Assembly: GCA_049791675.1 (NCBI GenBank)
Contig: JBARAD010000312.1
Span: 3,416-67,415, forward strand
Direction of reading: 5' to 3'
DNA: 64,000 nucleotides
DNA from: Chryseosolibacter sp049791675
GTDB taxonomy: Bacteria > Bacteroidota > Bacteroidia > Cytophagales > Cyclobacteriaceae
Shown here: positions 8,532 to 17,386 of the stretch, piece after piece
Numbering within the stretch: position 1 is the stretch's first letter
How the letters are laid out: every line of letters begins with the position of its first letter
Made by a program: the position numbers and the translations under genes
Notes under the pieces: model-generated
The model's input: the letters and a program-made list of their open reading frames with translations, nothing else
Databases searched by the model: none
Told to the model about the DNA's origin: nothing

Positions 8532-11500
8532 ATGCAAACAACCACGAATAAAGGCTTATACACACCTGAGCTTGAACACGATGCATGTGGTATCGGGTTC
8601 GTAGCCAACATTAACGGAACAAAGACCAACAACGTCCTCCGCGACGCCCTTTCCATGCTGGAAAATATGGAGCATCGCGGCGGTCGAGGCTGTAACGCCA
8701 AGACCGGCGACGGAGCTGGTATCCTCATCCAGCTTCCGCATGACTTCCTTTCGGAGGAAGCTTCCCGCCTGGGATTTGAACTGCCTGCCCCCGGTAAATA
8801 CGGTGTGGGTATGGTATTCTTTCCGCGCGATAAAAAAGTTGCGAATGCCTGCCGCGAAGTGCTGAAGAAGAACATCATTGCCCTGGGCTTCGAACTGATC
8901 GGCTTCCGCGGTGTGCCGGTAGATCACAGCGTTCCCGGCCCGGATGCGGCGGAGGTGGAGCCGCTCATTGAGCAGGTGTTCGTAAAGTCGAAAGGCGATA
9001 ACATTCCGGATGAGGCGCTGGAACGCAAATTGTTTGTTCTCCGCAATTTCACCTCACACAAGATCGGGCGTGAAGTAAAAGGAAGCAACACAGAATTCTA
9101 TATCACGAGTCTTTCGTCCAAGACCATCATCTATAAAGGACAACTCCGCACCGAGCAGGTGCGCAAGTATTTCTTTGATCTCCAGGATCCACGACTGCGT
9201 ACAGCCCTGGCGTTGGTACACTCCCGTTTTTCCACGAACACTTTCCCGAACTGGAAACTGGCACAGCCTTTCCGTTACATTGCCCACAACGGTGAGATCA
9301 ACACCATTCGCGGAAATGTGAACAAAATGAAATCGAAGGAAGCGCTCTTCAAGTCGTCGCTCTTTACGGACGAAGAACTGAAGATGGTTGTTCCGATCAC
9401 AATGCCCGAAGGTTCCGACTCCTCCAACCTCGACGCACTCGTGGAGATGCTGGTGATCTCCGGGCGCAGCATTCCGCACGTGATGATGATGCTGGTTCCC
9501 GAAGCATGGCAGGACAATAAATTGATGGATCCGCACCGCAAGGCATTCTACAAATACCACGCGTCTATGATGGAGCCGTGGGATGGTCCGGCCGCCCTCG
9601 TGTTTACCGATGGAAACCGCATCGGCGCTACCCTCGATCGCAATGGCCTTCGTCCACTCCGGTATTATGTAACCCGGTCCGGAAGGATCGTGATGGCCTC
9701 TGAAGCCGGCGCGCTCCCGGTAGATCCTAAAGATATCCTTGAAAAAGGAAGAATCACGCCCGGCAAGATGATGATGATCGACCTCGATCAGGGCAAGGTG
9801 CTCGATGATGAAAAGGTGAAGCGCTCCGTCTACGAAGGCAAACCTTATTACAACTGGATCATTCAGAACCGCCTGAAGCTAAGGCTCGAGCCGGAACAGG
9901 ATTATTATGAAGATAACTTCGATGAAAAAACATTAACGGCCAGGCAGAACGCCTACGGTTATACGGCGGAAGATCTTAAAACGATCATCACACCGATGGC
10001 GCAGAAAGGTTATGAGGCCATTGGCTCAATGGGCGATGATACACCGCTTGCCGTGCTATCAAAGGAAAGCCGCCATATCTCAAATTACTTCAAACAACAT
10101 TTTGCACAGGTCAGCAACCCTCCGATCGACCCGATACGCGAGCGCCTGGTCATGTCGTTGTTTACCCGTATCGGCGTGAGCCTGAATGTGCTGGACGAAA
10201 CACCCCAGCACACCAACCAGATCCATATTTCCCAACCGGTTCTCCTGAATTCGGATCTCGAGAAACTGAAACACCTGCCTGCCCATGGATTCGATTACTC
10301 CATCATCAGGTCCGTGTTTGTAGCAGACGGCAAACCCGGAAGGCTCGAAGAAAGCCTGAACCGCATATGTTGTGAAGCAGAGAAAGCAATTCGCAGCGGC
10401 AAGAAGATCATTGTTATTTCTGACAAGAAGATCAGCCCCGATCACGCGCCGATCCCTTCGTTGCTGGCCATCGGAGCGGTCCATCATTATCTTGTTGAGA
10501 ACAGGATCCGGACACATGCGGGACTGCTTGTTGAAGCAGGAGACGTATGGGAAGTTCATCATTTCGCCACCATCATCGGATATGGCGCCAGCGCGATCAA
10601 TCCGTACATGGCCTTTGAAACGATCCATTCTCTCAACCGTGAAAACGCGCTCGGCAATATCACAGATGAAGATGCATACAAGAATTATCAGAAAGCGATC
10701 GGTAACGGGCTGCTGAAGGTGATGTCCAAGATGGGTATCAGCACGTTGCAATCATACCAATCGGCGCAGATATTTGAAGCCCTCGGTCTTGGCAGTGACG
10801 TCATCGACAAGTGCTTCAAGGGTACGATCAGCCGTATCGAAGGATTGTCCTTCGATGACCTTGCGCAGGAGGTACTCGTGCGTCACAAGCTTGCCTTTGG
10901 CAAAGAAGGCGCGCCCCTTCAGGTGGGTGGCATTTATCAGTGGAAACGCAGGGGCGAGAAACATATGTTCAGCCCCGAGGTAATCCATTTGCTTCAGCAC
11001 TCGACGAAGACCAAAAATTATTCGTTGTTCAAAAAATATGCAGCAAAGATCGACGAGCAGGCGAACGAAACGTTGACCTTGCGCGGGTTGTTCCAGTTCA
11101 AGAAACGCAACGCTGTACCGATCAGTGAAGTGGAACCGGTAGAAGAAATCTTCAGGCGCTTCGCTACCGGTGCAATGTCATTCGGTTCGATTTCGCATGA
11201 GGCGCATTCAACACTGGCAATTGCGATGAATCGCATCGGCGGAAAGAGCAACAGCGGCGAGGGAGGAGAGGATGCGGTCCGTTACGAACGAAAGAGCAAT
11301 GGTGACTGGGAGCGCTCAGCGATTAAGCAGGTTGCTTCCGGAAGGTTTGGCGTGACAAGTTATTATCTCTCCAATGCCGATGAGCTTCAGATCAAAATGG
11401 CGCAGGGAGCGAAGCCGGGAGAAGGCGGTCAGCTTCCCGGTGATAAGGTCGATGAATGGATAGGCCGCGTGCGCCATTCCACGCCAGGTGTAGGTTTGAT

Positions 11501-13058
11501 CTCTCCGCCTCCGCATCACGATATTTATTCTATTGAAGACCTGGCGCAGTTGATCTTTGATCTGAAGAACGCCAACCGTCAGGCACGCATCAATGTGAAG
11601 CTTGTTTCACAGGCTGGTGTAGGCACGGTTGCGGCGGGTGTCGCAAAAGCGAAAGCAGATGCTATTCTCATCTCCGGCGCCGACGGTGGTACAGGTGCAT
11701 CTCCTATCAGTTCGGTGCGCCATGCGGGGTTGCCCTGGGAACTGGGTCTTGCCGAAGCGCACCAGACCCTTGTAAAGAATAACCTGAGAAGCCGTATCGT
11801 ATTACAGACCGATGGTCAGATCAGAACGGGGCGCGATATCGCCATCGCCACCTTGCTGGGCGCCGAGGAGTGGGGTGTTGCAACGGCTGCCCTGGTGGTA
11901 GAAGGTTGTATCATGATGCGCAAATGCCACCTGAACACCTGCCCTGTGGGCATCGCCACCCAGGATAGCGAACTCCGCAAATTATTTACCGGTGATCCGG
12001 ACCACGTTGTGAACTTCTTCCACTTCCTCGCACAGGATCTTCGCGAGACAATGGCGGAACTTGGATTCCGTTCCATCAATGAAATGGTGGGCAGAACAGA
12101 TGTGCTGCGTGTGAGACAGGATGTCGACCACTGGAAAGTTAAGAAGCTCGATCTTTCACCGATCCTGCACCGCGAACCTGCGCGGGATCATGTAGGTGTC
12201 TACAAACAGATCGAACAGGATTTTGAACTTGAAAAAGTTCTCGACTGGCGTCTGGTGGAGGCGGCGAAATCTTCCATCGACGAGGCGGAGCCTGTTCAAA
12301 AGAAGTTCATCATCCGCAACACCGATCGCTCTGTAGGAGCATTGTTGTCGAACGAAATTTCCAAGAAATATAAAGCGAACGGACTTCCTGAGGACACGAT
12401 TCATTTCAACTTTAAGGGTTCCGCCGGTCAAAGCTTTGGCGCCTTTGTTGCGCCGGGCCTGCGCTTCGAACTTGAAGGAGAGGCGAACGACTATTTTGGA
12501 AAAGGATTATCGGGCGGGAAACTCATTGTTTATCCTGACAACGAAGCGTCCTTCAAACCGGAGGATAACATCATCATCGGAAACGTCGCCTTCTACGGGG
12601 CAACAGCTGGTGAAGCGTATATCAGAGGTCAGGCCGGTGAGCGTTTCTGCGTCCGCAATTCCGGTGTGAAGGCTGTCGTAGAAGGAGTGGGAGATCACGC
12701 CTGCGAATACATGACTGGCGGGCGCGTGGTTGTGCTCGGTAAAACCGGACGGAACTTCGCCGCGGGCATGAGTGGCGGTATCGCATTTGTTTTCGATACC
12801 GAAAAGGCGCTGGATAAACTCTGCAACAAGGACATGGTCGAGCTTGAAGCCATGACCGAAGAAGATAAACATGAAGTCAGAGAGATGATTGAAAAGCATT
12901 TCCGATATACGGGAAGTGATCCTGCCGAATGGATCCTGGAGAACTGGGAGGTCGCATCCAACCTGTTCATCAAGGTGATGCCGAAGGATTACAAGGCCGT
13001 ACTGCAAAAGCAAAAGGTTCTCGTTGCCGGAAAAGAAGGTAAAAAGGTTGCGGCCTGA
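8532..13058 (+). CDS. gltB: Glutamate synthase, large (alpha) subunit
   Basis: Large subunit of NAD(P)H-dependent glutamate synthase, which makes two glutamates from glutamine and 2-oxoglutarate. At 1508 residues it is full length. The class II amidotransferase nucleophile is Cys19 in HDACGIGF, so the first 18 residues are a likely cleaved propeptide. The central and FMN domains follow, with the synthase-site GEGGEDAVRYER and SGADGGTGASPIS. Cysteines C1126, C1132 and C1137 fit the [3Fe-4S] ligands. The C-terminal GXGXG beta-helix domain ends the protein (FGKGLSGGKL, YGATAGEAYIRGQAGERF). gltD begins 42 bp downstream. The enzyme is cytoplasmic and acts with glutamine synthetase, which is not in this window. 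Confidence 0.98.
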   Translation: MQTTTNKGLYTPELEHDACGIGFVANINGTKTNNVLRDALSMLENMEHRGGRGCNAKTGDGAGILIQLPHDFLSEEASRLGFELPAPGKYGVGMVFFPRDKKVANACREVLKKNIIALGFELIGFRGVPVDHSVPGPDAAEVEPLIEQVFVKSKGDNIPDEALERKLFVLRNFTSHKIGREVKGSNTEFYITSLSSKTIIYKGQLRTEQVRKYFFDLQDPRLRTALALVHSRFSTNTFPNWKLAQPFRYIAHNGEINTIRGNVNKMKSKEALFKSSLFTDEELKMVVPITMPEGSDSSNLDALVEMLVISGRSIPHVMMMLVPEAWQDNKLMDPHRKAFYKYHASMMEPWDGPAALVFTDGNRIGATLDRNGLRPLRYYVTRSGRIVMASEAGALPVDPKDILEKGRITPGKMMMIDLDQGKVLDDEKVKRSVYEGKPYYNWIIQNRLKLRLEPEQDYYEDNFDEKTLTARQNAYGYTAEDLKTIITPMAQKGYEAIGSMGDDTPLAVLSKESRHISNYFKQHFAQVSNPPIDPIRERLVMSLFTRIGVSLNVLDETPQHTNQIHISQPVLLNSDLEKLKHLPAHGFDYSIIRSVFVADGKPGRLEESLNRICCEAEKAIRSGKKIIVISDKKISPDHAPIPSLLAIGAVHHYLVENRIRTHAGLLVEAGDVWEVHHFATIIGYGASAINPYMAFETIHSLNRENALGNITDEDAYKNYQKAIGNGLLKVMSKMGISTLQSYQSAQIFEALGLGSDVIDKCFKGTISRIEGLSFDDLAQEVLVRHKLAFGKEGAPLQVGGIYQWKRRGEKHMFSPEVIHLLQHSTKTKNYSLFKKYAAKIDEQANETLTLRGLFQFKKRNAVPISEVEPVEEIFRRFATGAMSFGSISHEAHSTLAIAMNRIGGKSNSGEGGEDAVRYERKSNGDWERSAIKQVASGRFGVTSYYLSNADELQIKMAQGAKPGEGGQLPGDKVDEWIGRVRHSTPGVGLISPPPHHDIYSIEDLAQLIFDLKNANRQARINVKLVSQAGVGTVAAGVAKAKADAILISGADGGTGASPISSVRHAGLPWELGLAEAHQTLVKNNLRSRIVLQTDGQIRTGRDIAIATLLGAEEWGVATAALVVEGCIMMRKCHLNTCPVGIATQDSELRKLFTGDPDHVVNFFHFLAQDLRETMAELGFRSINEMVGRTDVLRVRQDVDHWKVKKLDLSPILHREPARDHVGVYKQIEQDFELEKVLDWRLVEAAKSSIDEAEPVQKKFIIRNTDRSVGALLSNEISKKYKANGLPEDTIHFNFKGSAGQSFGAFVAPGLRFELEGEANDYFGKGLSGGKLIVYPDNEASFKPEDNIIIGNVAFYGATAGEAYIRGQAGERFCVRNSGVKAVVEGVGDHACEYMTGGRVVVLGKTGRNFAAGMSGGIAFVFDTEKALDKLCNKDMVELEAMTEEDKHEVREMIEKHFRYTGSDPAEWILENWEVASNLFIKVMPKDYKAVLQKQKVLVAGKEGKKVAA

Positions 13059-13100
13059 TTAAACATTCAATAAAGTTTAGACTAAAAAAAATATCATAGC

Positions 13101-14573
13101 ATGGGCCAGATCGATGGGTTTATGAAATACAAAAGGGAGATGCCAAAATCCCGGGATACAAAGGAGCGCATAAAGGACTACAAGGAAATTTATACTCCGA
13201 TGGAAAAGGAAAAAGTCAGGCAGAATGCAGCCCGCTGTATGGATTGTGGCGTTCCTTTTTGCCACAATGGCTGTCCCCTGGGAAACAACATCCCTGACTT
13301 CAATGAGGCCGTGTATCAGGACCGTTGGGAGGAAGCAATCCAGATCCTCAGCAGCACGAATAATTTTCCCGACTTTACCGGCAGAATTTGCCCTGCCCCG
13401 TGTGAGGCAAGTTGTGTGTTGAGCATCAACAATGATCCGGTAACAATAGAGTACATTGAAAAAACGATTGCGGAGAAAGCGTTTGAGAAAGGATACATCA
13501 AGCCGACGCCACCAAAATCCAGAACCGGCAAACGCATTGCCATTGTTGGATCAGGTCCGGCGGGTCTGGCCGCAGCTGCGCAGCTGAACAAGGCCGGCCA
13601 TTGGGTGACAGTATTCGAACGCAGTGACCGGATCGGCGGTTTGCTTCGCTATGGTATTCCCGACTTCAAGCTGGAAAAGCACGTGATTGATCGCCGGGTC
13701 CGTTTGATGGAACAGGAAGGCATCATTTTCAGGACCAATTCCCATGTTGGTGTCAACGTTAGTGCGCAACATCTTCAGGATGAATTTGACGCGGTCGTTA
13801 TCTGTGGCGGCGCAAGCGCACCCCGCGATCTTCCTATCCCCGGGAGGAATCTGAAAGGAGTACACTTCGCCATGGAATTTCTCCCGCAACAGAACAAGCG
13901 CGTAGCTGGAGACCGGATCTTCTCTGGCGACATACTCGCGACCGGAAAAAATGTAATCGTCATCGGTGGTGGTGATACCGGATCGGATTGTGTGGGGACA
14001 TCCAATCGACAGGGGGCTGCTTCTGTAACCCAGATAGAGTTATTGTCCAAACCTCCGCTGACGCGCAACGCCGACAACCCGTGGCCTTTATGGCCCATGG
14101 TGCTGATGACTTCTTCTTCTCAGGAAGAAGGTGTTGCACGTAAATGGGCGATCCTGACGAAGGAATTTATTGGTGACAGCAACGGCAAGCTTACTGGTTT
14201 GAAGGTTGTTGACATCGTATGGGGGCCGAATGCTCAGGGCAAAATGGGCTTCCAGGAAGTCGCCGGCACCGAGCGTGTCATGCCTTGCGAGCTTGCCTTG
14301 CTTGCCGTCGGATTCATCGGCGCCGAGAAAGGTGGCATGATCGATGAACTGAACGTTGCCCTTGATGAGCGCGGCAACATAAAGACTGAGAATTACATGA
14401 CAACTCGCGAGGGCATTTTCGCCGCCGGCGATATTCGTCGTGGCCAATCCCTCGTCGTATGGGCGATCTCCGAAGGACGCGAAGCAGCACGCGCCGCGGA
14501 CATCTGGCTCATGGGAAGCTCGGATCTCGAATCCAAGGATGAGTCTTTTGTCAACGTGGCCAGATCCGCTTAG
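13101..14573 (+). CDS. gltD: Glutamate synthase, small (beta) subunit
   Basis: FAD- and NAD(P)H-binding subunit that feeds electrons to GltB. Length 490 is typical. N-terminal cysteines C46, C49, C54 and C58 (RCMDCGVPFCHNGC) and C97, C101 and C105 are in the pattern that binds the two [4Fe-4S] clusters. The FAD site is IAIVGSGPAGLAAA and the NAD(P)H site VIVIGGGDTGSDCVG. The C-terminal AAGDIRRGQSLVVWAISEGREAA is the usual FAD-contacting end. It is the second gene of the gltBD operon, which a strong hairpin at 14599-14622 ends. Confidence 0.97.
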   Translation: MGQIDGFMKYKREMPKSRDTKERIKDYKEIYTPMEKEKVRQNAARCMDCGVPFCHNGCPLGNNIPDFNEAVYQDRWEEAIQILSSTNNFPDFTGRICPAPCEASCVLSINNDPVTIEYIEKTIAEKAFEKGYIKPTPPKSRTGKRIAIVGSGPAGLAAAAQLNKAGHWVTVFERSDRIGGLLRYGIPDFKLEKHVIDRRVRLMEQEGIIFRTNSHVGVNVSAQHLQDEFDAVVICGGASAPRDLPIPGRNLKGVHFAMEFLPQQNKRVAGDRIFSGDILATGKNVIVIGGGDTGSDCVGTSNRQGAASVTQIELLSKPPLTRNADNPWPLWPMVLMTSSSQEEGVARKWAILTKEFIGDSNGKLTGLKVVDIVWGPNAQGKMGFQEVAGTERVMPCELALLAVGFIGAEKGGMIDELNVALDERGNIKTENYMTTREGIFAAGDIRRGQSLVVWAISEGREAARAADIWLMGSSDLESKDESFVNVARSA

Positions 14574-14598
14574 CCACTTACTTAAAAGCATTCAATAC

Positions 14599-14622
14599 AA
14601 AAAAGGCCTTCGGGCTTTTTTT
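14599..14622 (+). terminator. Rho-independent terminator after gltBD
   Basis: A-rich arm plus GGCC, a TTCG tetraloop closed by C-G, then GGC and seven Ts (14616-14622). The stem pairs 14599-14608 with 14613-14622 with one G-U pair, and lies 26 bp after the gltD stop. Confidence 0.85.
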
Positions 14623-14650
14623 GTTGCAATGCCGTCGTTTTAAAGTCCGC

Positions 14651-14688
14651 CGGGTATAAACAATTATACCCGAATAGAACTATTTTTG
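14651..14688 (+). promoter_or_regulatory. Inverted-repeat operator and -7 box of aguB
   Basis: Perfect 9-bp inverted repeat CGGGTATAA (14651-14659) and TTATACCCG (14664-14672) around ACAA, followed eight bases later by TATTTTTG (14681-14688), an exact match to the Bacteroidota -7 consensus. The repeat sits where the -33 element would be, as expected for a site bound by a dimeric regulator. No T-run follows it, so it is not a terminator. Confidence 0.6.
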
Positions 14689-14709
14689 CGCAACATCAAT
14701 TATAAGGAC

Positions 14710-15588
14710 GTGTCAAGCCAAAAAGTAAATGTTGGATTGGTGCAGATGTCGTGCACAGCCAACCCGAAAGACAATCTAGCCAAAGCCATCGCAAAGATCC
14801 GCGACGCGGCAGCCAGCGGCGCGCAGATCGTTTGCCTGCAGGAACTGTTTACCTCACTTTATTTTTGCGATGTGGAGGACTATGATAATTTTAGACTGGC
14901 AGAGCCCGTTCCCGGACCTTCCACCGATGCATTATCCTCCGTGGCGAAAGAATTGAATGTTGTCATCATCGCCTCCCTGTTTGAGAAAAGGACCAATGGC
15001 ATTTACCACAATACAACCGCTGTGTTGGATGCTGATGGAACATACCTTGGCAAGTATCGTAAAATGCATATCCCGGATGATCCCGCGTATTACGAAAAAT
15101 TCTACTTCACGCCTGGCGATCTGGGGTACAAAGTATTCAGAACCAAATATGCTACTTTCGGTGTGCTCATTTGCTGGGATCAATGGTATCCTGAAGCTGC
15201 ACGGATCACTTCCCTCATGGGTGCGGAAATATTGTTTTATCCTACGGCGATCGGGTGGGCTACTTCCCAGGATGAGGAAACTAACAATGAACAATACAGT
15301 GCATGGCAAACCATTCAACGCAGTCACGCGGTTGCCAACGGCGTCCATGTGGTAAGCGTCAACCGGGTTGGATTGGAACAAAACGGTGCTATGAAATTCT
15401 GGGGGGGATCGTTTGTGGCAAATCCTTTTGGGAAACTGATGCACCTGTCGTCACACGACAAAGAAGAAGTGACTGTAGTCGAACTCGACCTCAATAAGAC
15501 AGATCGTTACCGCACGCACTGGCCATTTTTGCGGGACCGGAGGATCGATTCTTATCAACCCATTACGAGGCGATATATCGACGAGTAA
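14710..15588 (+). CDS. aguB: N-carbamoylputrescine amidohydrolase
   Basis: Nitrilase-superfamily enzyme that hydrolyses N-carbamoylputrescine to putrescine, CO2 and ammonia. The catalytic triad is visible as Glu in LQELFTSLYF, Lys in KYRKMHIPDD and Cys in GVLICWDQWYPEAAR. An open frame extends to a TTG at 14686, but that codon lies inside the putative -7 box (14681-14688), so it cannot be the start if that promoter is real. I chose the GTG at 14710, which has TAAGGA just upstream and gives the normal N-terminus (SSQKVNVGLVQMS) with 292 residues. aguA follows 98 bp downstream on the same strand, so both steps from agmatine to putrescine are together. Confidence 0.93.
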   Translation: MSSQKVNVGLVQMSCTANPKDNLAKAIAKIRDAAASGAQIVCLQELFTSLYFCDVEDYDNFRLAEPVPGPSTDALSSVAKELNVVIIASLFEKRTNGIYHNTTAVLDADGTYLGKYRKMHIPDDPAYYEKFYFTPGDLGYKVFRTKYATFGVLICWDQWYPEAARITSLMGAEILFYPTAIGWATSQDEETNNEQYSAWQTIQRSHAVANGVHVVSVNRVGLEQNGAMKFWGGSFVANPFGKLMHLSSHDKEEVTVVELDLNKTDRYRTHWPFLRDRRIDSYQPITRRYIDE

Positions 15589-15686
15589 TGGCCGCGTTAA
15601 CATGCATAAATTTCAAGCTGCTCGTTCCCGGAATCATTCTTCATGAACCGGTGTGTCGTCTGCGCTTCGTGTAATTACAATTTTTT

Positions 15687-16733
15687 ATGATCGGAACAAT
15701 CCCGAAAGAACTGGGCTATTATTTTCCTGCTGAATTCGACAGACATGTAGCCACCTGGTTGAGCTGGCCGCATAAAGAGGCTTCGTGGCCCGGAAAGATC
15801 GAAACCATTTTTCCCGTGTATGCTGAATTTATCAGGCTGCTTGCCGAAGGGGAGAACGTTAACATCAATGTTGCAGATGAGGTGATGAAGAAAAAAGCGC
15901 TGGCGTTCCTTCAGACCGCCGGGGCGGATCTATCGCGGATACAATTCTATTTTCATCCTACCAATGACGCATGGTGCCGTGATCATGGTCCGGCGTTTCT
16001 TGTCAATCCGGAGGCGGAGGCAAAAAAAATTATTGTCGATTGGGGCTACAACGCATGGGGAGATAAATATCCGCCCTATGATCTGGACGACAACATCCCG
16101 ACCCTCATTGGAAAAGAGTATGGCATTCCGGTTCTGTATCCGGGGATCGTCATGGAAGGCGGCTCCGTCGACTTCAACGGTAAGGGTACTGTATTGACAA
16201 CAACTTCCTGCCTGCTGAACCGTAACAGGAACCCGCATCTCACAAAGGAACAGATCGAGCATTACCTGCAGCAGTATTATGGCGTTGACAATATCCTCTG
16301 GTTGGGAGATGGCATCACCGGGGATGATACGGATGGCCATATTGATGACCTGACTCGTTTTGTCAACCATAACACTGTTGTGACGGTTGTTGAAACCGAC
16401 AAGCGCGATGAGAATTATCAGCCACTCCAGGATAATCTCAAATCTCTCTCTAAAATGAGATTGGAGAACGGCCGGCAAATGAACATTGCAGAGCTGCCAA
16501 TGCCCTCCGCAATCGTATATGAAGACATGCGGCTTCCTGCCTCCTACGCCAATTTCTATATCAGCAATAGGCATGTGATCGTTCCCACCTTCCGGGATAA
16601 GAACGATGATCGTGCGTTGCGTATTCTGCAAGAAGCGTTTCCCGACAGAAAAGTTGTTGGACTCGACTCTACTGATATAATCTGGGGCCTCGGTTCCTTC
16701 CACTGCCTCAGCCAACAGGAGCCGGAAGTATAA
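15687..16733 (+). CDS. aguA: Agmatine deiminase
   Basis: Converts agmatine to N-carbamoylputrescine and ammonia, the substrate of the upstream AguB. The 348-residue guanidino-modifying fold shows WCRDHGP, EGGSVDFNGKGTVLTT, GDDTDGHIDDLTRFV and, near the C-terminus, the nucleophilic Cys340 in GSFHCLSQQ. All are family hallmarks. It is cytoplasmic. An arginine decarboxylase to supply agmatine is not in the window. The gene is followed by a 74-bp convergent spacer before the minus-strand folate gene; the spacer holds a weak 6-bp inverted repeat (GAACGC/GCGTTC, 16774-16792) and no clear terminator. Confidence 0.96.
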   Translation: MIGTIPKELGYYFPAEFDRHVATWLSWPHKEASWPGKIETIFPVYAEFIRLLAEGENVNINVADEVMKKKALAFLQTAGADLSRIQFYFHPTNDAWCRDHGPAFLVNPEAEAKKIIVDWGYNAWGDKYPPYDLDDNIPTLIGKEYGIPVLYPGIVMEGGSVDFNGKGTVLTTTSCLLNRNRNPHLTKEQIEHYLQQYYGVDNILWLGDGITGDDTDGHIDDLTRFVNHNTVVTVVETDKRDENYQPLQDNLKSLSKMRLENGRQMNIAELPMPSAIVYEDMRLPASYANFYISNRHVIVPTFRDKNDDRALRILQEAFPDRKVVGLDSTDIIWGLGSFHCLSQQEPEV

Positions 16734-16807
16734 CGATGTTGGAAGAAGTATCGGCCAGTTAACCTTCCGCAGCGAACGCGATGGATGCGTTCCGGCATTC
16801 GGAATAT

Positions 16808-17386
16808 TCAAAGCTGAGCCGCAACAGCATGGTGTGGTGTAATGATTAGGTCCAGGGCTACATCCGTTTCATCGATGCCTTCAATCTTCTCCACCGTCTC
16901 AAAGAAAGATAAGCCGATTTTCAAACAATCACGGCGGCAGCCGGATAGGAATTTGTCATAAAATCCGCGGCCATATCCCAGGCGATGGCCCTGTTTGTCG
17001 AAGGCGAGCAGGGGAACCAATACGGCGTCGATCTTCCCGATGGGCGTAGGGACACCCATTACAGGTTCCGGGATTTCCCAGGTGTTAGTTTTTAGCTGGG
17101 AAGCATCTTCAAAATAATAGTGTTCCAGTGCTGCGGTTTGATTGTTGATCTTTGGAATCGAGATCTTCACTTGCGGGAATTCTTTTTGGAGGCGGGCAAT
17201 GATCATCCAGGTGTCAACTTCCTTGTTCTTGCGGATGGGAAGAAAGGTGTGCAGGACGTGAATGCCGGATAATTTTATGGACCGGAAAAACGTTTCACAC
17301 ACCCGTTGATTCAACTGATGGTATTCGGCATCAGAAAGCTCCATCCTTTTCTTAAGGTAAATTTTTCTGAGTTCTTTCTTGGTCAT
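16808..17386 (-). CDS. 5-formyltetrahydrofolate cyclo-ligase
   Basis: Converts 5-formyl-THF to 5,10-methenyl-THF using ATP, so it salvages a dead-end folate. It is 192 residues long. The N-terminal KKELRKIYLKKRMELS and the C-terminal GYGRGFYDKFL motif (the phosphate/substrate site) are diagnostic, with LVPLLAFDKQGHRLG just before. Its ATG overlaps the stop of bshC by four bases, so the two genes form a tight operon in which bshC is first. Confidence 0.93.
   Translation of the reverse strand: MTKKELRKIYLKKRMELSDAEYHQLNQRVCETFFRSIKLSGIHVLHTFLPIRKNKEVDTWMIIARLQKEFPQVKISIPKINNQTAALEHYYFEDASQLKTNTWEIPEPVMGVPTPIGKIDAVLVPLLAFDKQGHRLGYGRGFYDKFLSGCRRDCLKIGLSFFETVEKIEGIDETDVALDLIITPHHAVAAQL

Noticed and set aside
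14686..14709. TTG start for aguB at 14686
   Set aside because: The codon lies inside the -7 box TATTTTTG; GTG at 14710 gives the family N-terminus.
16774..16792. Inverted repeat GAACGC/GCGTTC as a terminator after aguA
   Set aside because: Short stem, no T-run on either strand.
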